Source of the DNA: Tubulanus polymorphus
Lineage: Eukaryota; Nemertea; Palaeonemertea; Tubulaniformes; Tubulanidae
Direction: 5' to 3'
Assembly (NCBI RefSeq): GCF_964204645.1
Contig: NC_134025.1
Location: forward strand, 31,402,001-31,466,000
Length of the DNA stretch: 64,000 bases
Part shown: positions 46,131 through 57,191 of the stretch, piece after piece
Layout of the letters: every line of letters starts with the position of its first letter
How positions within the stretch are numbered: the stretch's first letter is position 1
Translations under genes and position numbers: made by a program
The notes under the pieces: model-generated
What the model saw: only the letters and a program-made list of their open reading frames with translations
Told to the model about the DNA's origin: nothing
Database searches by the model: none

Positions 46131-49100
46131 ATGACACAAACGTCGACAGCCGCTGAGCAGAAAGATCTGCTTAAACCCAGCGGTAAAAATCAGAAATCTG
46201 ATTTACAGAACGGAGATGTTAAAGATGTGAAGCCGGATGAGGATGAAATAGCTGAAGGTGGATACGGATGGCTCGTCTGTTTCGCGTCGTTCTGGACAAA
46301 CGGAACCGTATTCGGAACTATCAATACATTTGGTATATTCTATCAGGCGATGTTAAAGGAATATACAACTGAGAAAGATAGCAGTGATATCAGTTTTAAA
46401 ACGGGTACGTCTCTAAAATCAGTCGACGGAAAAACACCAACAATATCCTCTATAATCTCACTTCTCCTTTGGGATTTTGTATCATTGATATAATAACACA
46501 AACTGTGTTTCAATAAAGGTTATAATATCCCCTATTCATACCCCATTTTCCTCTTAACTGACACAGTCTGAAAGCAGTTTTTCTGGGGTGTTCAAAAAAT
46601 TCAGAAATTTTTATCTTACTTACACAGTCTTATAGCATTATTTTCATTGTTTATCGGATTTTATATCATTACAACACAAACTCAAAGCATGTTACCCTGA
46701 TGTTTGTAAAATCCCCCATTTATTTTTCCATTACTCTTACTGACAATCTTTAAGCAGCTTTCAGCCCTTTCTGCCATATATGTTATCTTATAATTCTGAC
46801 TAAGTGTTTTGGACAAAAATATTGAGATCGATTTTTTAAAAAGGCGCATTGTAGTACGCGGTAGTGTGAATCGACCCCTGGGAATCATATAGATTAATCT
46901 ATATATCGGATTAATGTAAAGCTTGTTGTCATATGACAGTCTCGTCTCATCCATTTCAAACAATGAGAATAATAACCTATATTTGTACTGCATTAACTAT
47001 TGTTTATTAATAGCAGTAAATTGTAAATTAAAACCTGACCTCGACGTGGTTCCTATGATCCATTTTGAATTTGAATTAGTTGTTATAACAAAAATATCAG
47101 GACTCGGTTCTACAGTTGTGAGTTTATAGTAGTATAAGTGGGGTTACTATTAGATTTACAATCCGTTACTGCTAGTCTTTGATAAAATTGAGCTGAATTC
47201 TAATGGACTCTTTAACGGATATCAGTCAGTGTCTGATGAATATTAAAGTCCAAAGTCTATCACATACTTTCAATACAATAGGTACAACTAATATAGTCAG
47301 GTTTATAAAGGAAATGTGACCTAGAATTTACACAACTGCATTAATTAGATTTCTACTGCATAATACATAATAAGGTTTCCATTTGACGTAAAGATTTTTT
47401 TTTTTAGATTCATTTGCCGTTTGAAAAAGGTTCCTGTAAAAGTTTCTTTTCAATGCGACTTGTAAGAACATAGAAAATGACGTATTCTATTCTTGCTATT
47501 GTTAATAGTAAACTGTACAGTTTTTGGTCCCTTTGTGAAAATAACATGAATGATGATTGTATTCCACATCAATTTCATAGAATTAACTGATTCCAGTTTT
47601 ATATTTCACTCAATATTTGTTTAACTGTAAATATCTTCTTAGACTAGAACGAATATCTGTCGGTTTTAGGAAAGATTTATTGTACTAAACACAGTGTTTA
47701 AATCTTATAGTTGGAAGAATAAGAATTGATTCATCAGGGTCTCACCGAGACAAATGTTAGGAATTTCTTCTGTCGAAAAAAGTCCGAGAAGTCATCTAAA
47801 AATCTGAGAAAAGTCGGGGAAATTTGTTGAGATTGTTAGATCACGCTTAAAATCGAGCAGGTTTTGTCTACGACTCACGTATATGACTGTGTTTATTGAT
47901 TGGATTCTTAACAGATCAGAGTCGGGGAAAACAATTTAGTGGCCAACCTGTTCATTCATTCAATTCTCAATATAATTCAGGAATCCAGTTCCGCATTTAA
48001 AACTAGTTCATTTCAAATGTGTTTAAAACTTATTATTATTATTTAACCATATTTGGTTCTTTATTCAATAAAATACTGCTTTAAACCATAAAACATTGAT
48101 ACATCATGAATTCAGATATTGTAGCTGTAATGATGTGTGTTTTATTTATTTCAGCGTGGGTCGGATCAGTAACTATAGGAATGGTATTCTTCATGTCGCC
48201 GATAGTGAGTATAGTTACAGACCGTATCGGGATTCGGAAGACGGCGTTCGCCGGTGCAAGTCTAGCGTTTATCGGAATGTTATCGAGTTCGTTCGTTAAA
48301 CGGTTAGAATTGTTGTATCTAACGTACGGATTGTTGCTAGGTATCGGCTCGTCGTTCGTTTATACGCCGTCGCTCATTATACTCGGACACTACTTCCAGC
48401 GCCACCTGGGGATCGCTAACGGAATCGTAACGTTCGGTAGCGCCGTTTTTACGATCGTGCTGCCGTTCGCGTTAAAGGAGATGTTAAAACTGATCGGTTT
48501 AAGTCACACGCTTCAAGCGATGAGCTCCCTCTATTTCATACTCATATTTCTTACGTTGCTATGGAAACCCGTATTGAAACATAAACACTCGGAATTAAAT
48601 CACTTGTTGTCGACGGAGAGTTTAGTTCGCGCTGTCGGCGGCTGCTGTCGATTCATCGGTAAATATTTGAATATGGGAATCTGGAGGAATCGAGCGTACG
48701 TGATCTGGGTGCTGTCAGTAGGAACTGCGTTATTCGGTTACTTCGTGCCTTTCGTCCATTTGGTAAGTAACGTTTCGATCCTCCCTCGGAGGGGATTCAT
48801 CGCGAGACTGCCTACACTGATCAGATTGCCTGTGAGCTACAGATAACCATTGAGATATTAACCCTGGGTAGATAATGTTTTCTGATTGGCTTATATCGGC
48901 ATCATGGCTCATGGCGCGAGTACTTGACCGCTTGGCTCCAATCAGGCAGGGTATTTTGCATTGGCTTAGTCTCACGATGCCATCAGGTTTGAATCCCTGT
49001 CGAGGGAGGAGAGAATGAATCCCGCCCTTGAATTCTGTTATTAATTGTAGAATGTTGTTTATATTTCAGGTGAAATACACAAACGAAAATCTACCCGGTT

Positions 49101-51748
49101 CGAATCCAGAACTGTTGATTATGTGTATAGGTGGCGTATCAGGAGTTTCTCGATTAGCCGCCGGAAAATTATCCGATTCTCCAAAAATCAATCGCATTCG
49201 TCTTCAACAAGGATCGTTTGCAATAATGGGAATATTGACGACGTTGATACCGCTGGCGAACGCGTTCTGGCAACTGGCTATAATCTGTGTTATAATGGGT
49301 TTATGTGACGGAACGTTTGTTTGTTTGTTAGGCCCGATAGCGTTCGATATCGTCGGCCCGAGAGGGGCGTCTCAAGCGATGGGTTTCCTCTTGGGTTTAT
49401 TGTCGATACCGATGACCGCGGGGCCTCCGATTGCTGGTAAGTTATAATATCAAAAACACCTGTAACAACAGTTAAACCTCTCAACAATAAATCCAGTTAA
49501 ACCTCTTTACAACCAATGCCTTTAATTCTCGCTGTACAGAGATTAGAACGTTACGCCACCTTGTGGTCACTCAACTCATTAATTTCCCAGGTTAATGAGT
49601 ATCATACAGATATAACTATTCAATAGGATTATGGGTATATTGTGTGTAGGGTATGAAATGGTTAACACTATTACAGTAAACACCTTTGACCGTGTGGTCA
49701 TCCGTGGTCACATGGATACTGTTTACTGTTCAAATGTATATTAAATTCTGGATAAAGTTTTCTGCGTTTGCTGTAGAGAGGTTTAACTATAGAGAGATTC
49801 TCATATACTTAAAAACAAACGAGGAAATTTTGTTGCAAGTTTTCAAAGCAATCTTTGTAATAGCCATGCTTTGGTTTATGTACTACTGAAATCACCTGAT
49901 TTCAAAGTCCGACTGAAATGTGACACTGTTACGATATCGATACTAAAGTTCAAATGTTCTACGTAGATCCCACCGTGTGATTTTATTTTTTGATTTATCG
50001 TTTTATATCCAGATATAAAAAAAAACAAATTTCCATGAATTTTATTATTGTTAGTTATTCATGATGAATGATTGTATTTTCTCTCAAGGACATTCAAAGG
50101 TCACGATAGGTAAAAAACACAATATCCGTGTTGATGCGATGAGGAGAGAATCCCACAATGATAATAAAATGAATAAACTACTATCTCGAAGTTTCATTTT
50201 CGGACTTTTTATTATCATTGTGGGATTCTCTCCTCACATTCAAAGGTCACTGTGATTATTAATACATGAGACCAATTGCGATTTTTACAGCCCAAAAATG
50301 GTCTGAAATCTTGTCTTTAAGTTTGGCTATATAGAATTGAAATAGTCTAAGACTGGTGTTGAATCTAAAGCTATGACTGACCGTTTGAAATATTGACCTC
50401 TGAATTTTAGTCATAATTTCAGGAAACTTGGTCAAACTTATCGTCAAACTCTGGATGAGTGTACTGAAATACAGTCAACCCCCGATATACCGCCCTCCCA
50501 TATACCGCCAACCCGCCTACCGCCAGGTTTTCTCAATGTACGTCTCTATACAAATACATAGTAAAACCCCCCCGATATACCGCCCTCCCATATACCGCCA
50601 CCCCGCCTACCACCACCCCGCCTACCACCAGGTTATCTCAATGTACATCTCAATACAAATACATAGTTAAACACCCCCGATATACCACCATACTTTCTAA
50701 ACCGCCAAAATCGTTTTGCATCGATGTGGGCGGTATATCGGGGGCTGACTGTTAACTCATTGTCATTGTGTTTTTATATCTGATGCTATGATTTCTTGTT
50801 TTTGAAGGGTTATTATACGACGTAATGGGTTCGTATAACGTAGCGTTTCATTGCGCGGGGGCGCCGCCTCTGATCGGTGCTATTATCATGTTCTTTATTC
50901 CGAAGCTTGTACAAGTATGTATAAACATAAACGTAGAATCTAATTGATTTAATGTCACAATTAAAGTATTTGAATTAAACAGTAATTTCTAAAACTGATT
51001 GTGGAATATTGATTATTTGTTATTTCCAGCATTTCCCGGCTGTAACGCACGCTGAAGAGGAAATCATCATGTCGAAATTAAATCTCTACGGAGACGATGG
51101 AAAACAAGGTAAATTCAGTAGTTAACTCTTCGAGTCGTCGTCCTTGTTGTCAGGATTATTTTGACGTTTATCTTTTCATACCTTAACATACAGGACCAAG
51201 TTCCACAGTTGTGAGTTAGAGTTAACTCTGAGTTAAACTTAGTTCATTTTCAATGTTTTAACCCAGGGTCAAATCTTAACTCAGAACTGTGGAACTGGAC
51301 CCTGTAGTTTTGCATCATTTGTTACTTGTCTTGAGAAGGGGTATATGTTAACCCGAAAACGTTCCACTTATTCAACATGATTTATATATATATGGACAAT
51401 GAAACTGTTTGTTCTTTTATGAATTTTTATTTTGACGTTTATTGATTAATTTCAGATGAGTTTAAATTACATTCGAGTGGAGTTTGGCATCGAGGTGAAT
51501 TAATGGATTATATCCCGCCGACTCGACGGAGGTCGTCTGCTGCCGGTCATCGTCAAGAGTTACTCGTATTAAACAGCAGTTTAAACCTATCAAACCTCGT
51601 TAAACCTCACGAGGCTGTTGTTCAATTTGACGAGCACCCGGCTACCGCCGTTATTAGTAACGGTCATAGTTCACACCAGGTGGAGCCACTCGATGAAAAC
51701 AATGAAAATAACTCGGATGAAATATCGGAAAGAGAGTCAGTTATTTGA
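46131..51748 (+). CDS. SLC16 monocarboxylate-transporter family protein, MCT8/MCT10-like
   Basis: Twelve-helix MFS transporter of the plasma membrane. Exons: 46131-46404, 48155-48762, 49070-49436, 50808-50914, 51030-51108 and 51456-51748; they sum to 1,728 nt (575 residues) with consistent phase. The MCT signature is present as EGGYGW (residues 42-47) before helix 1, then TAWVGS, GHYF, GNGIVT-like and GPPIAGLL motifs. His293, Arg322 and Asp374 sit where MCT8 has functionally essential His415, Arg445 and Asp498. By closeness to SLC16A2/SLC16A10 I infer transport of thyroid hormone-like iodotyrosines or aromatic amino acids rather than lactate; substrate is not provable here. The C-terminus ESVI is a class I PDZ-ligand pattern. 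The start is the first in-frame ATG; a 5' non-coding exon is likely. Confidence 0.93.
46405..48154 (+). other. Intron 1 of the SLC16 gene
   Basis: A 1.75-kb AT-rich intron between the first coding exon (helix 1) and the exon beginning AWVGS. I see no gene, no strong tandem repeat and no clear element in it. Confidence 0.7.
50128..50236. mobile_element. Palindromic element related to family D ends
   Basis: GAGGAGAGAATCCCACAATG at the left and its complement at the right (CATTGTGGGATTCTCTCCTC) bound a core of about 70 bp in an SLC16 intron. Confidence 0.8.
50473..50690 (+). repeat. CCCGATATACCGCC repeats in an SLC16 intron
   Basis: Three copies of a roughly 100-bp unit with internal ATACCGCC and CCTACC repeats. 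An inverted short copy (GGCGGTATATCGGGGG) follows at 50729-50744, giving an inverted-repeat boundary. Confidence 0.85.
51193..51302. mobile_element. Inverted-repeat element family C, full copy
   Basis: 110 bp from GGACCAAGTTCCACAGTTGT to the complementary AGAACTGTGGAACTGGACCC, with a GAGTTAACTC-type interior. Partial copies occur at about 30994-31084 and 40363-40441. Confidence 0.8.
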
Positions 51749-51765
51749 ACAATTCATTAAAGCAG

Positions 51766-52265
51766 AACTATCCTGTGACCAGGTGAACTATCCTGTGACC
51801 TGGTGAACTATCCTGTGACCTGGTGAACTATCCTGTGACCTGGTGAACTATCCTGTGACCAGGTGAACTATCCTGTGACCAGGTGAACTATCCTGTAACC
51901 AGGTGAACTATCCTGTGACCAGGTGAACTATCCTGTGATCAGGTGAACTATCCTGTGACCAGGTGAACTATCCTGTGACCAGGTGAACTATCCTGTGACC
52001 AGGTAAACTATCGTGTGACCAGGTGAACTATCCTGTGACCAGGTGAACTATCCTGTGACCAGGTGAACTATCCTGTGACCAGGTGAACTATCCTGTGACC
52101 AGGTGAACTATCCTGTGACCAGGTGAACTATCCTGTGACCAGGTGAACTATCCTGTGACCAGGTGAACTATCCTGTGACCAGGTGAACTATCCTGTGACC
52201 AGGTGAACTATCCTGTGACCTGGTGAACTATCCTGTGACCAGGTGAACTATCCTATGACCCGGTC
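51766..52265 (+). repeat. 20-bp minisatellite just after the SLC16 stop codon
   Basis: About 25 head-to-tail copies of a unit like GAACTATCCTGTGACCAGGT, starting 18 nt after the stop. Variants are few (CCTGG for CCAGG, one AAACTATCG), indicating recent expansion or homogenisation. It very likely lies in the 3' UTR. Confidence 0.95.
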
Positions 52266-53120
52266 GAGGGGTTTGTGAACTATCCTATGACCAGGTTGAG
52301 GGGTTAGAAAATAAATTTACTACCATGCTGCTTAGTATTTTCTGTGTTTTCTGCTATAAAACTGTTAATATAAAATATACCTGTGTGTATTGTATGATTA
52401 GATTTTATGTATGTATTTTAATGTTTCTGAAAACATCGAGCTTTATTTCTTTTTTTAACGAAATTGATTTGGGAGTAATCAAAAATGCTCAAGAATCAAA
52501 ATGCTGCCCGGTCATTTTGTCGGTTTTGACATTTTATGTGGTTATGATGTTTTAATAACTTAGTTCTTATGAATATTATCTGTGCTTCAAACGGTCCAAA
52601 CCTTGTTTTATTTGGATATGTTCACTGTTTTTATGGCAACTTGTCAAAATCAAATCACAATTCTGATGATTGTATTTTTTCTGAATTTTATCTGGGTATT
52701 TTTTGTTGAAAAATGAAAGTCGTATTGGTGATTTGATTGAACTTGTATTATAAATGTTAGAGACTGTTGATTGTTTGAATGCGAGCGTTTAACATTAGAA
52801 CCCCGAGTGACGTATTTACTCATTGCGTTTAAAAGTCTTAAAAACAGTAAGATAAGACATGACTTAAATTAGAGAGATTTCAGAAGACACAGGATGAAAC
52901 AGTGCTAAGTTTACTGATTGATTTGAGGTAAAAGTTATCAGAATGCTGAACACCGAGTCAATTAGTTCATACTTCTCTTCAGGTGACTTTGTTAATGTTA
53001 CTTAAATTATATATCAGCGCATTGTATTACATTGTAATATTCAGACTAGGAGGTCAAGGTTATTATGTAGATTTGTCTGATATATTGTGTACCTACTTCT
53101 AAATGCTAAATGATAATAAA
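52266..53120 (+). promoter_or_regulatory. SLC16 3' UTR remainder with polyadenylation hexamers
   Basis: AT-rich sequence after the minisatellite, with AATAAA at 52310-52315 and at 53115-53120. Either could end the mRNA. The 76-residue ORF at 52325-52555 has no coding character. Confidence 0.35.
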
Positions 53121-54191
53121 ATCTTTCATTATCTGATAAATCTTCCATTTTGCTATTTCATTATTATTCGGGATGTTACAGGGAGCCGGGATGAGATTAA
53201 TGGAAACCATGTCACCTATAACTGATATCAGTCACTAAATGAGCTGGACACCAATAGGCCCTGCCCTATCGGCCTACAACTGTCCGTTACATAAATGATG
53301 ACGATGATGTCCCGGGTTCGAACCCATTCCATCGCCGCAGAAACTGATTCTAATTACTGTCATTGAATGGGTCTGGTGCTAAATAGATGATAAATTAGGC
53401 CAGACTCTAAACCAAGTCTTCTGACTGGTACTGATTCAATACGATATATAGGCTACTTTTTAACGATATGTTCGCCATCTATTGGAATTTTGCTGAACTA
53501 TCAAATCAGAATTAACCGCGATGGCGAACAAAAGCTAAATTTCGCAAACGCCATCTATCGGAAATATAGTTAGAAAAAATAGTAATGTCTCGGGTTCGAA
53601 CCCAGTAATTACTGATACTCATTCCATGTGTATTCCGTGTAAATATTAATAGACTTCATGTCTGAGCAGCTGAGATGAAACTCCCCTTTCTGTTCATTGG
53701 GTTATGTGCGACTAAATCAAATGAATCTTGATTCGGCACTATTTAAATAAGATACGATGCATTTATCCATTTTCTGCAAAATAGATTCACTTGACTCTTT
53801 CGCGAAATTTCAACTAAAGTAAAACATGTTTCAAACAAGTTCTAACAATAGTTTACGAGATAAACGAGCTGCATTTGATGAATGAGAAATGATGAAATGT
53901 GTCGTAAACAGTCTGTCGAATTCAATCGTCGAAACGAGACAATTCTATAGAGAATCAGCCTATAATGAGTGGACTCAACATTCAATTGACTAATAAAGAA
54001 AATTCAACTCAGATAGTTTCATACAATATTATTAGAACAGTCTTACACAGAGCTACGATCATTTATCTGAATCTTCAGGATCCAGTTCCGCAGTTCGGAG
54101 TTAAGATTTGACCCTGGGTTAAAACAGTGAAAATGAACTAACTTTAACTCAGAGTTAACTCTAACTCACAACTGTGGAACCGGGTCCAGAG
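53121..54191. other. Intergenic, with SINE-like fragments
   Basis: No gene seen. GGGTTCGAACCC, a pol III B-box-like motif, occurs near 53313 and 53589, suggesting remnants of tRNA-derived elements. A 110-bp inverted-repeat element lies at its end (54078-54187). Confidence 0.4.
54078..54187. mobile_element. Inverted-repeat element family C, second full copy
   Basis: 110 bp, GGATCCAGTTCCGCAGTTCG to CACAACTGTGGAACCGGGTCC-like end. Its interior matches the 51193 copy in reverse orientation. Confidence 0.8.
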
Positions 54192-55066
54192 GTACTGCTG
54201 ATAAAAGTTTGATAACATTTCTAGTATCAGTACCACAATGAGTGGTACAGCAATGCAACTCACCTCGTGTCAACGGTTTCAAACTCGTCCGGTTCAATTC
54301 AGATTAAAATTCAATATATTTGGGATGTTATCTCCCCGCGTCAGTACTGGTTATAACATTCAACGCATTCACGCTGTTTGTTCTAAAACGATTTAAATCT
54401 GATGTTTATTTTCTCATCAAAATTCTCGCTATGATCGCTATACAATCATTCTGTATCCGCTGAGAACTGCGTACATTTACACCGTTTTGGTAGTTAATTG
54501 GATAACTGGTATTTTGGGTGGATTTTTATTTCAATATCTTTGCCGTTTTTCTATATATTTCAGATGACACGTAACTGGTGCACTGTACTGCTCAGTCTAG
54601 AGCGGTTAATCGTCGTATTGCTTCCAATGAAAACTCGTAAAATTCCCCTAAAATCAATCTGGAAATAGGCGATATTGTTTATTTCATTGCTGAGTTTTTT
54701 CGGATATTTCTGTCAAATTTTACCCACAAACCATCTTGAAATCCTGAAATGTCCAGAATATTGGCCATACATAACACGGCGTACCACGTGGATCCGGTAT
54801 GCTGGTAACATTGGATACTGGTATTACGACTTTTCGGAGAGGTTTTTATACCTGTACCTAACAAACTGTGACGATTCCAATGTGCATTTTAGTTTTTATC
54901 AATTCGATTCTGATTTCGGTGACATTTTACCGTCGGGTTACTCGACGTGCAGAACTCGGTGTAAGTGATGAATCGTCTAGAAGAGAAATGAGGGTTTTAA
55001 GGATGGTTTTATCAGTAGTTTTATTGTCTGTCATTTGTAAAGGTTTCGGTTTTGTGGACCGTTAAA
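54192..55066 (+). pseudogene. Decayed GPCR copy 1
   Basis: Collinear with most of the intact receptor at 57192-58283, from the ACAATGAGTGG start region to the GGTTTTGTGGACCG segment of helix 6. It is broken by deletions after helix 2 (near 54430-54450), an in-frame TAG at 54666-54668, further frameshifts, and loss of helix 7. DNA identity to the intact copy remains high, so the duplication or its decay is fairly recent. Confidence 0.88.
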
Positions 55067-55317
55067 GGGATTTACGTCACATCAGAAATCCTTAGGCACT
55101 GTTTGAGGATGATCCATTATGGATCGCGCTTATGATCGCGCTTATTGCTAACACTCTACGTCCAATAATTAAGTCAATATCTCAAGGAACCTATTTAGTA
55201 TTCAATCCATACGAAAGAAATATCTTTAAATGAAAAAATGGGACAGAAATATACAAAAATAATGATCTCAACTTCCAGTTTTCCCAGCAGCAAAAAAAGG
55301 CCAACCCTAGTTGCAGC

Positions 55318-55442
55318 ATAACACTAACCCTAGCTCGACAATTTCCCTAACCCTAGCTCGACTGAGACTCGAACTCGGGCCCCTCACGTGCAAACACAGA
55401 GTGTCTACCACTAGACCCAAGAGTTCTGGTGAATGACACCGC
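55318..55442 (-). mobile_element. tRNA-like SINE (family F) with TTAGGG-like tail, copy 1
   Basis: On the minus strand: A-box-like GGGTCTAGTGGTAGACAC, B-box CGAGTTCGAGTCTC, then a tail containing CTAGGGTTAGGG. Confidence 0.7.
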
Positions 55443-55454
55443 TTGTTAGTTAAC

Positions 55455-55655
55455 CTAAGCACGTATATTCACCAGGCCAACACTAGGGTTTCTGCGTTTA
55501 TTCACCAGGCCAACACTAGGATTTCTGCGTTTTTCACCAGGCCAACACTACGGTTTCTGCGTTTATTAAACAGGCCAACACTAGGGTTTCTGCGTTTATT
55601 CACCAGGCCAACACTTGGGTTTCTGCGGTTTATTCACCAGGCCAACACTAGGGTT
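55455..55655 (+). repeat. 33-bp tandem repeat in the GPCR array
   Basis: About six copies of a unit containing TTCACCAGGCCAACACTAGG, ending about 50 bp before decayed GPCR copy 2. Confidence 0.92.
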
Positions 55656-55711
55656 ATTGACCATACGTTACATGGCGCTCCGAAACGAAGCCGATCCGTT
55701 ACACCTCTATT

Positions 55712-56115
55712 GATATCGCTTACTGGATTTTTAGTTTTTCGGCAAGGTTTTTATTCATGTAACTAACTGTGACGATTCCACTGTTCTGTTTGTTTTTTAT
55801 AAATCTAATTCTGATTTCGGTGACATTTTACCGTCGGGTAACTCGACGTTCACAGCTCGGTGTAACTGAATCATCTAGAAGAGAAATGAGGGTTTTAAGG
55901 TGGTTTTATCAGTAGTTCTAGTGTTTATTATTTGTGAAGGCTTTGGTTTGTCGACCGTTTAAGACCGCTAGGTTGCATCGCTTTTAGGACCACGCCTTAT
56001 GGTTTTAGACAAATCACTTTGACATTTTCAATCATTGATTCCTCAGTAAACTTTAACATACATTGTGTGACAAATGAGAAATTCAGAAAAACAGCCTTTA
56101 AAATAATTAAATAAG
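55712..56115 (+). pseudogene. Decayed GPCR copy 2 (3' half only)
   Basis: Matches helices 5 to 7 and the tail of the intact receptor (CGGTGACATTTTACCGTCGG, GAAGAGAAATGAGGG, AATTCAGAAAAAC) but lacks the 5' half, and has frameshifts and stops. A 33-bp tandem array (55455-55655) sits just upstream. Confidence 0.85.
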
Positions 56116-56377
56116 AACTAATGAAATCCTGGAAACATTGAACCTCAGGTCAATGGGCACCAAACATAGATTAACTAACCCGTGGCACCAGTATATAGTG
56201 AGCCGAAGACTTCCAACTGAGACGGAATATTACATGTGGTGCCTTGGAAGTTTGTATACAAATACCGCCGTCCCGCTGGATCCCTTATTAAAGCATCTTC
56301 TATTCTATAAAAAACACAATCTTGTAATTTGGTCCAAAAATTAAAAAATCGAAGGTCATCCGTAACCCTCGGGACCC

Positions 56378-56450
56378 TCGGGACTCGAACCCGGGTCTCT
56401 GACATGGAAACCCAGAGTGTCAACCACTAGACCATAGAGTTCTGGTGGCT
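56378..56450 (-). mobile_element. tRNA-like SINE (family F), copy 2
   Basis: Minus strand: TGGTCTAGTGGTTGACAC (A-box) and CGGGTTCGAGTCCC (B-box). The T-arm pairs at four of five positions, but no acceptor stem forms, so it is not a functional tRNA. Confidence 0.7.
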
Positions 56451-56653
56451 GACGAAGTATATGAGTTTGTCCGGCCAGTGTAGTGACTGGTGACCACTGG
56501 TGATCACACCTGATTGGTCACCAGTCACCAATCAGGTGTTGACTATATTCGCTAATAATACACCCTATCATTCACCGTTGTCCAGTCCGTTACTAGGGAA
56601 ATTCCAAGGTCACTACAGTTCTCAGTTGTAATGATGATGGCTGATGATAACCT

Positions 56654-56797
56654 GGGCCCGTTTTCATAGACTGAGTATCAAAGTTATTCCTAGGGGTAAA
56701 TCCTCAATCTGGTTGACAACCACCATAGTTACAATGAGAAACCATGGTGATAACTGATAAATTTCAAAACATTCCTGGGGACTATTTTTCTTCCGCA
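56654..56797. mobile_element. Inverted-repeat element family A, truncated copy
   Basis: Left end GGGCCCGTTTTCATAGAC and full interior are present; the right terminal repeat is lost. Confidence 0.7.
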
Positions 56798-56947
56798 GTT
56801 CATCTCGACTAATGGTAAAGTTCACTTTCACGTTATATATGTTGCTCTGCTGTGTAAATTAACATTTTAAAATTGCAAAATAAATTTGCTGTGTCGTTTT
56901 TAACATTTCCAACACGATACAGATACTGATATTGCTGCAGCGCTAAT

Positions 56948-57091
56948 TGGGGTTTGGTCGACACCAAACACAATCTGTTTCGCTCTCATGTAGCGTAGAA
57001 CGGACCGCGGCATCATCCGCTCCTTTGGAATATCTGGAATAGCGAAACGTCAGTATTGCATGCAAGTCGCTTGAAAATGTCACGTGGTTAT
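56948..57091 (+). promoter_or_regulatory. Duplicated upstream block of the intact GPCR
   Basis: This block (GGTTTGGTCGACACCA, GGACCGCGGCATCATCCGCT) reappears at 58450-58601 upstream of decayed copy 3, so each copy was duplicated with its 5' flank. It may hold the promoter or 5' UTR. A TATATA run follows at 57107-57112. Confidence 0.5.
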
Positions 57092-57191
57092 TGTACGATC
57101 AGATCCTATATATTGAAGATTGGAATCTACATTCAATTCACTCTTCACTAAGAGACAATTCAAACAGATTCATTCAATAACAGATTTTCTA

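Larger units (their letters stand above)
56116..56947. other. Spacer in the GPCR array with SINE and inverted-repeat elements
   Basis: Contains a minus-strand tRNA-like SINE (56378-56450), a CCAGTCACC-type inverted repeat just after it, and a truncated copy of inverted-repeat family A (56654-56797). No gene seen. Confidence 0.6.

Noticed and set aside
55443-55766. 107-codon ORF before decayed GPCR copy 2
   Set aside because: Mostly the 33-bp tandem repeat fused by chance to receptor pseudogene sequence.
56378-56450. Functional tRNA gene on the minus strand
   Set aside because: A- and B-boxes are present but no seven-base-pair acceptor stem or proper anticodon arm forms, and similar copies occur nearby, so it is a SINE.
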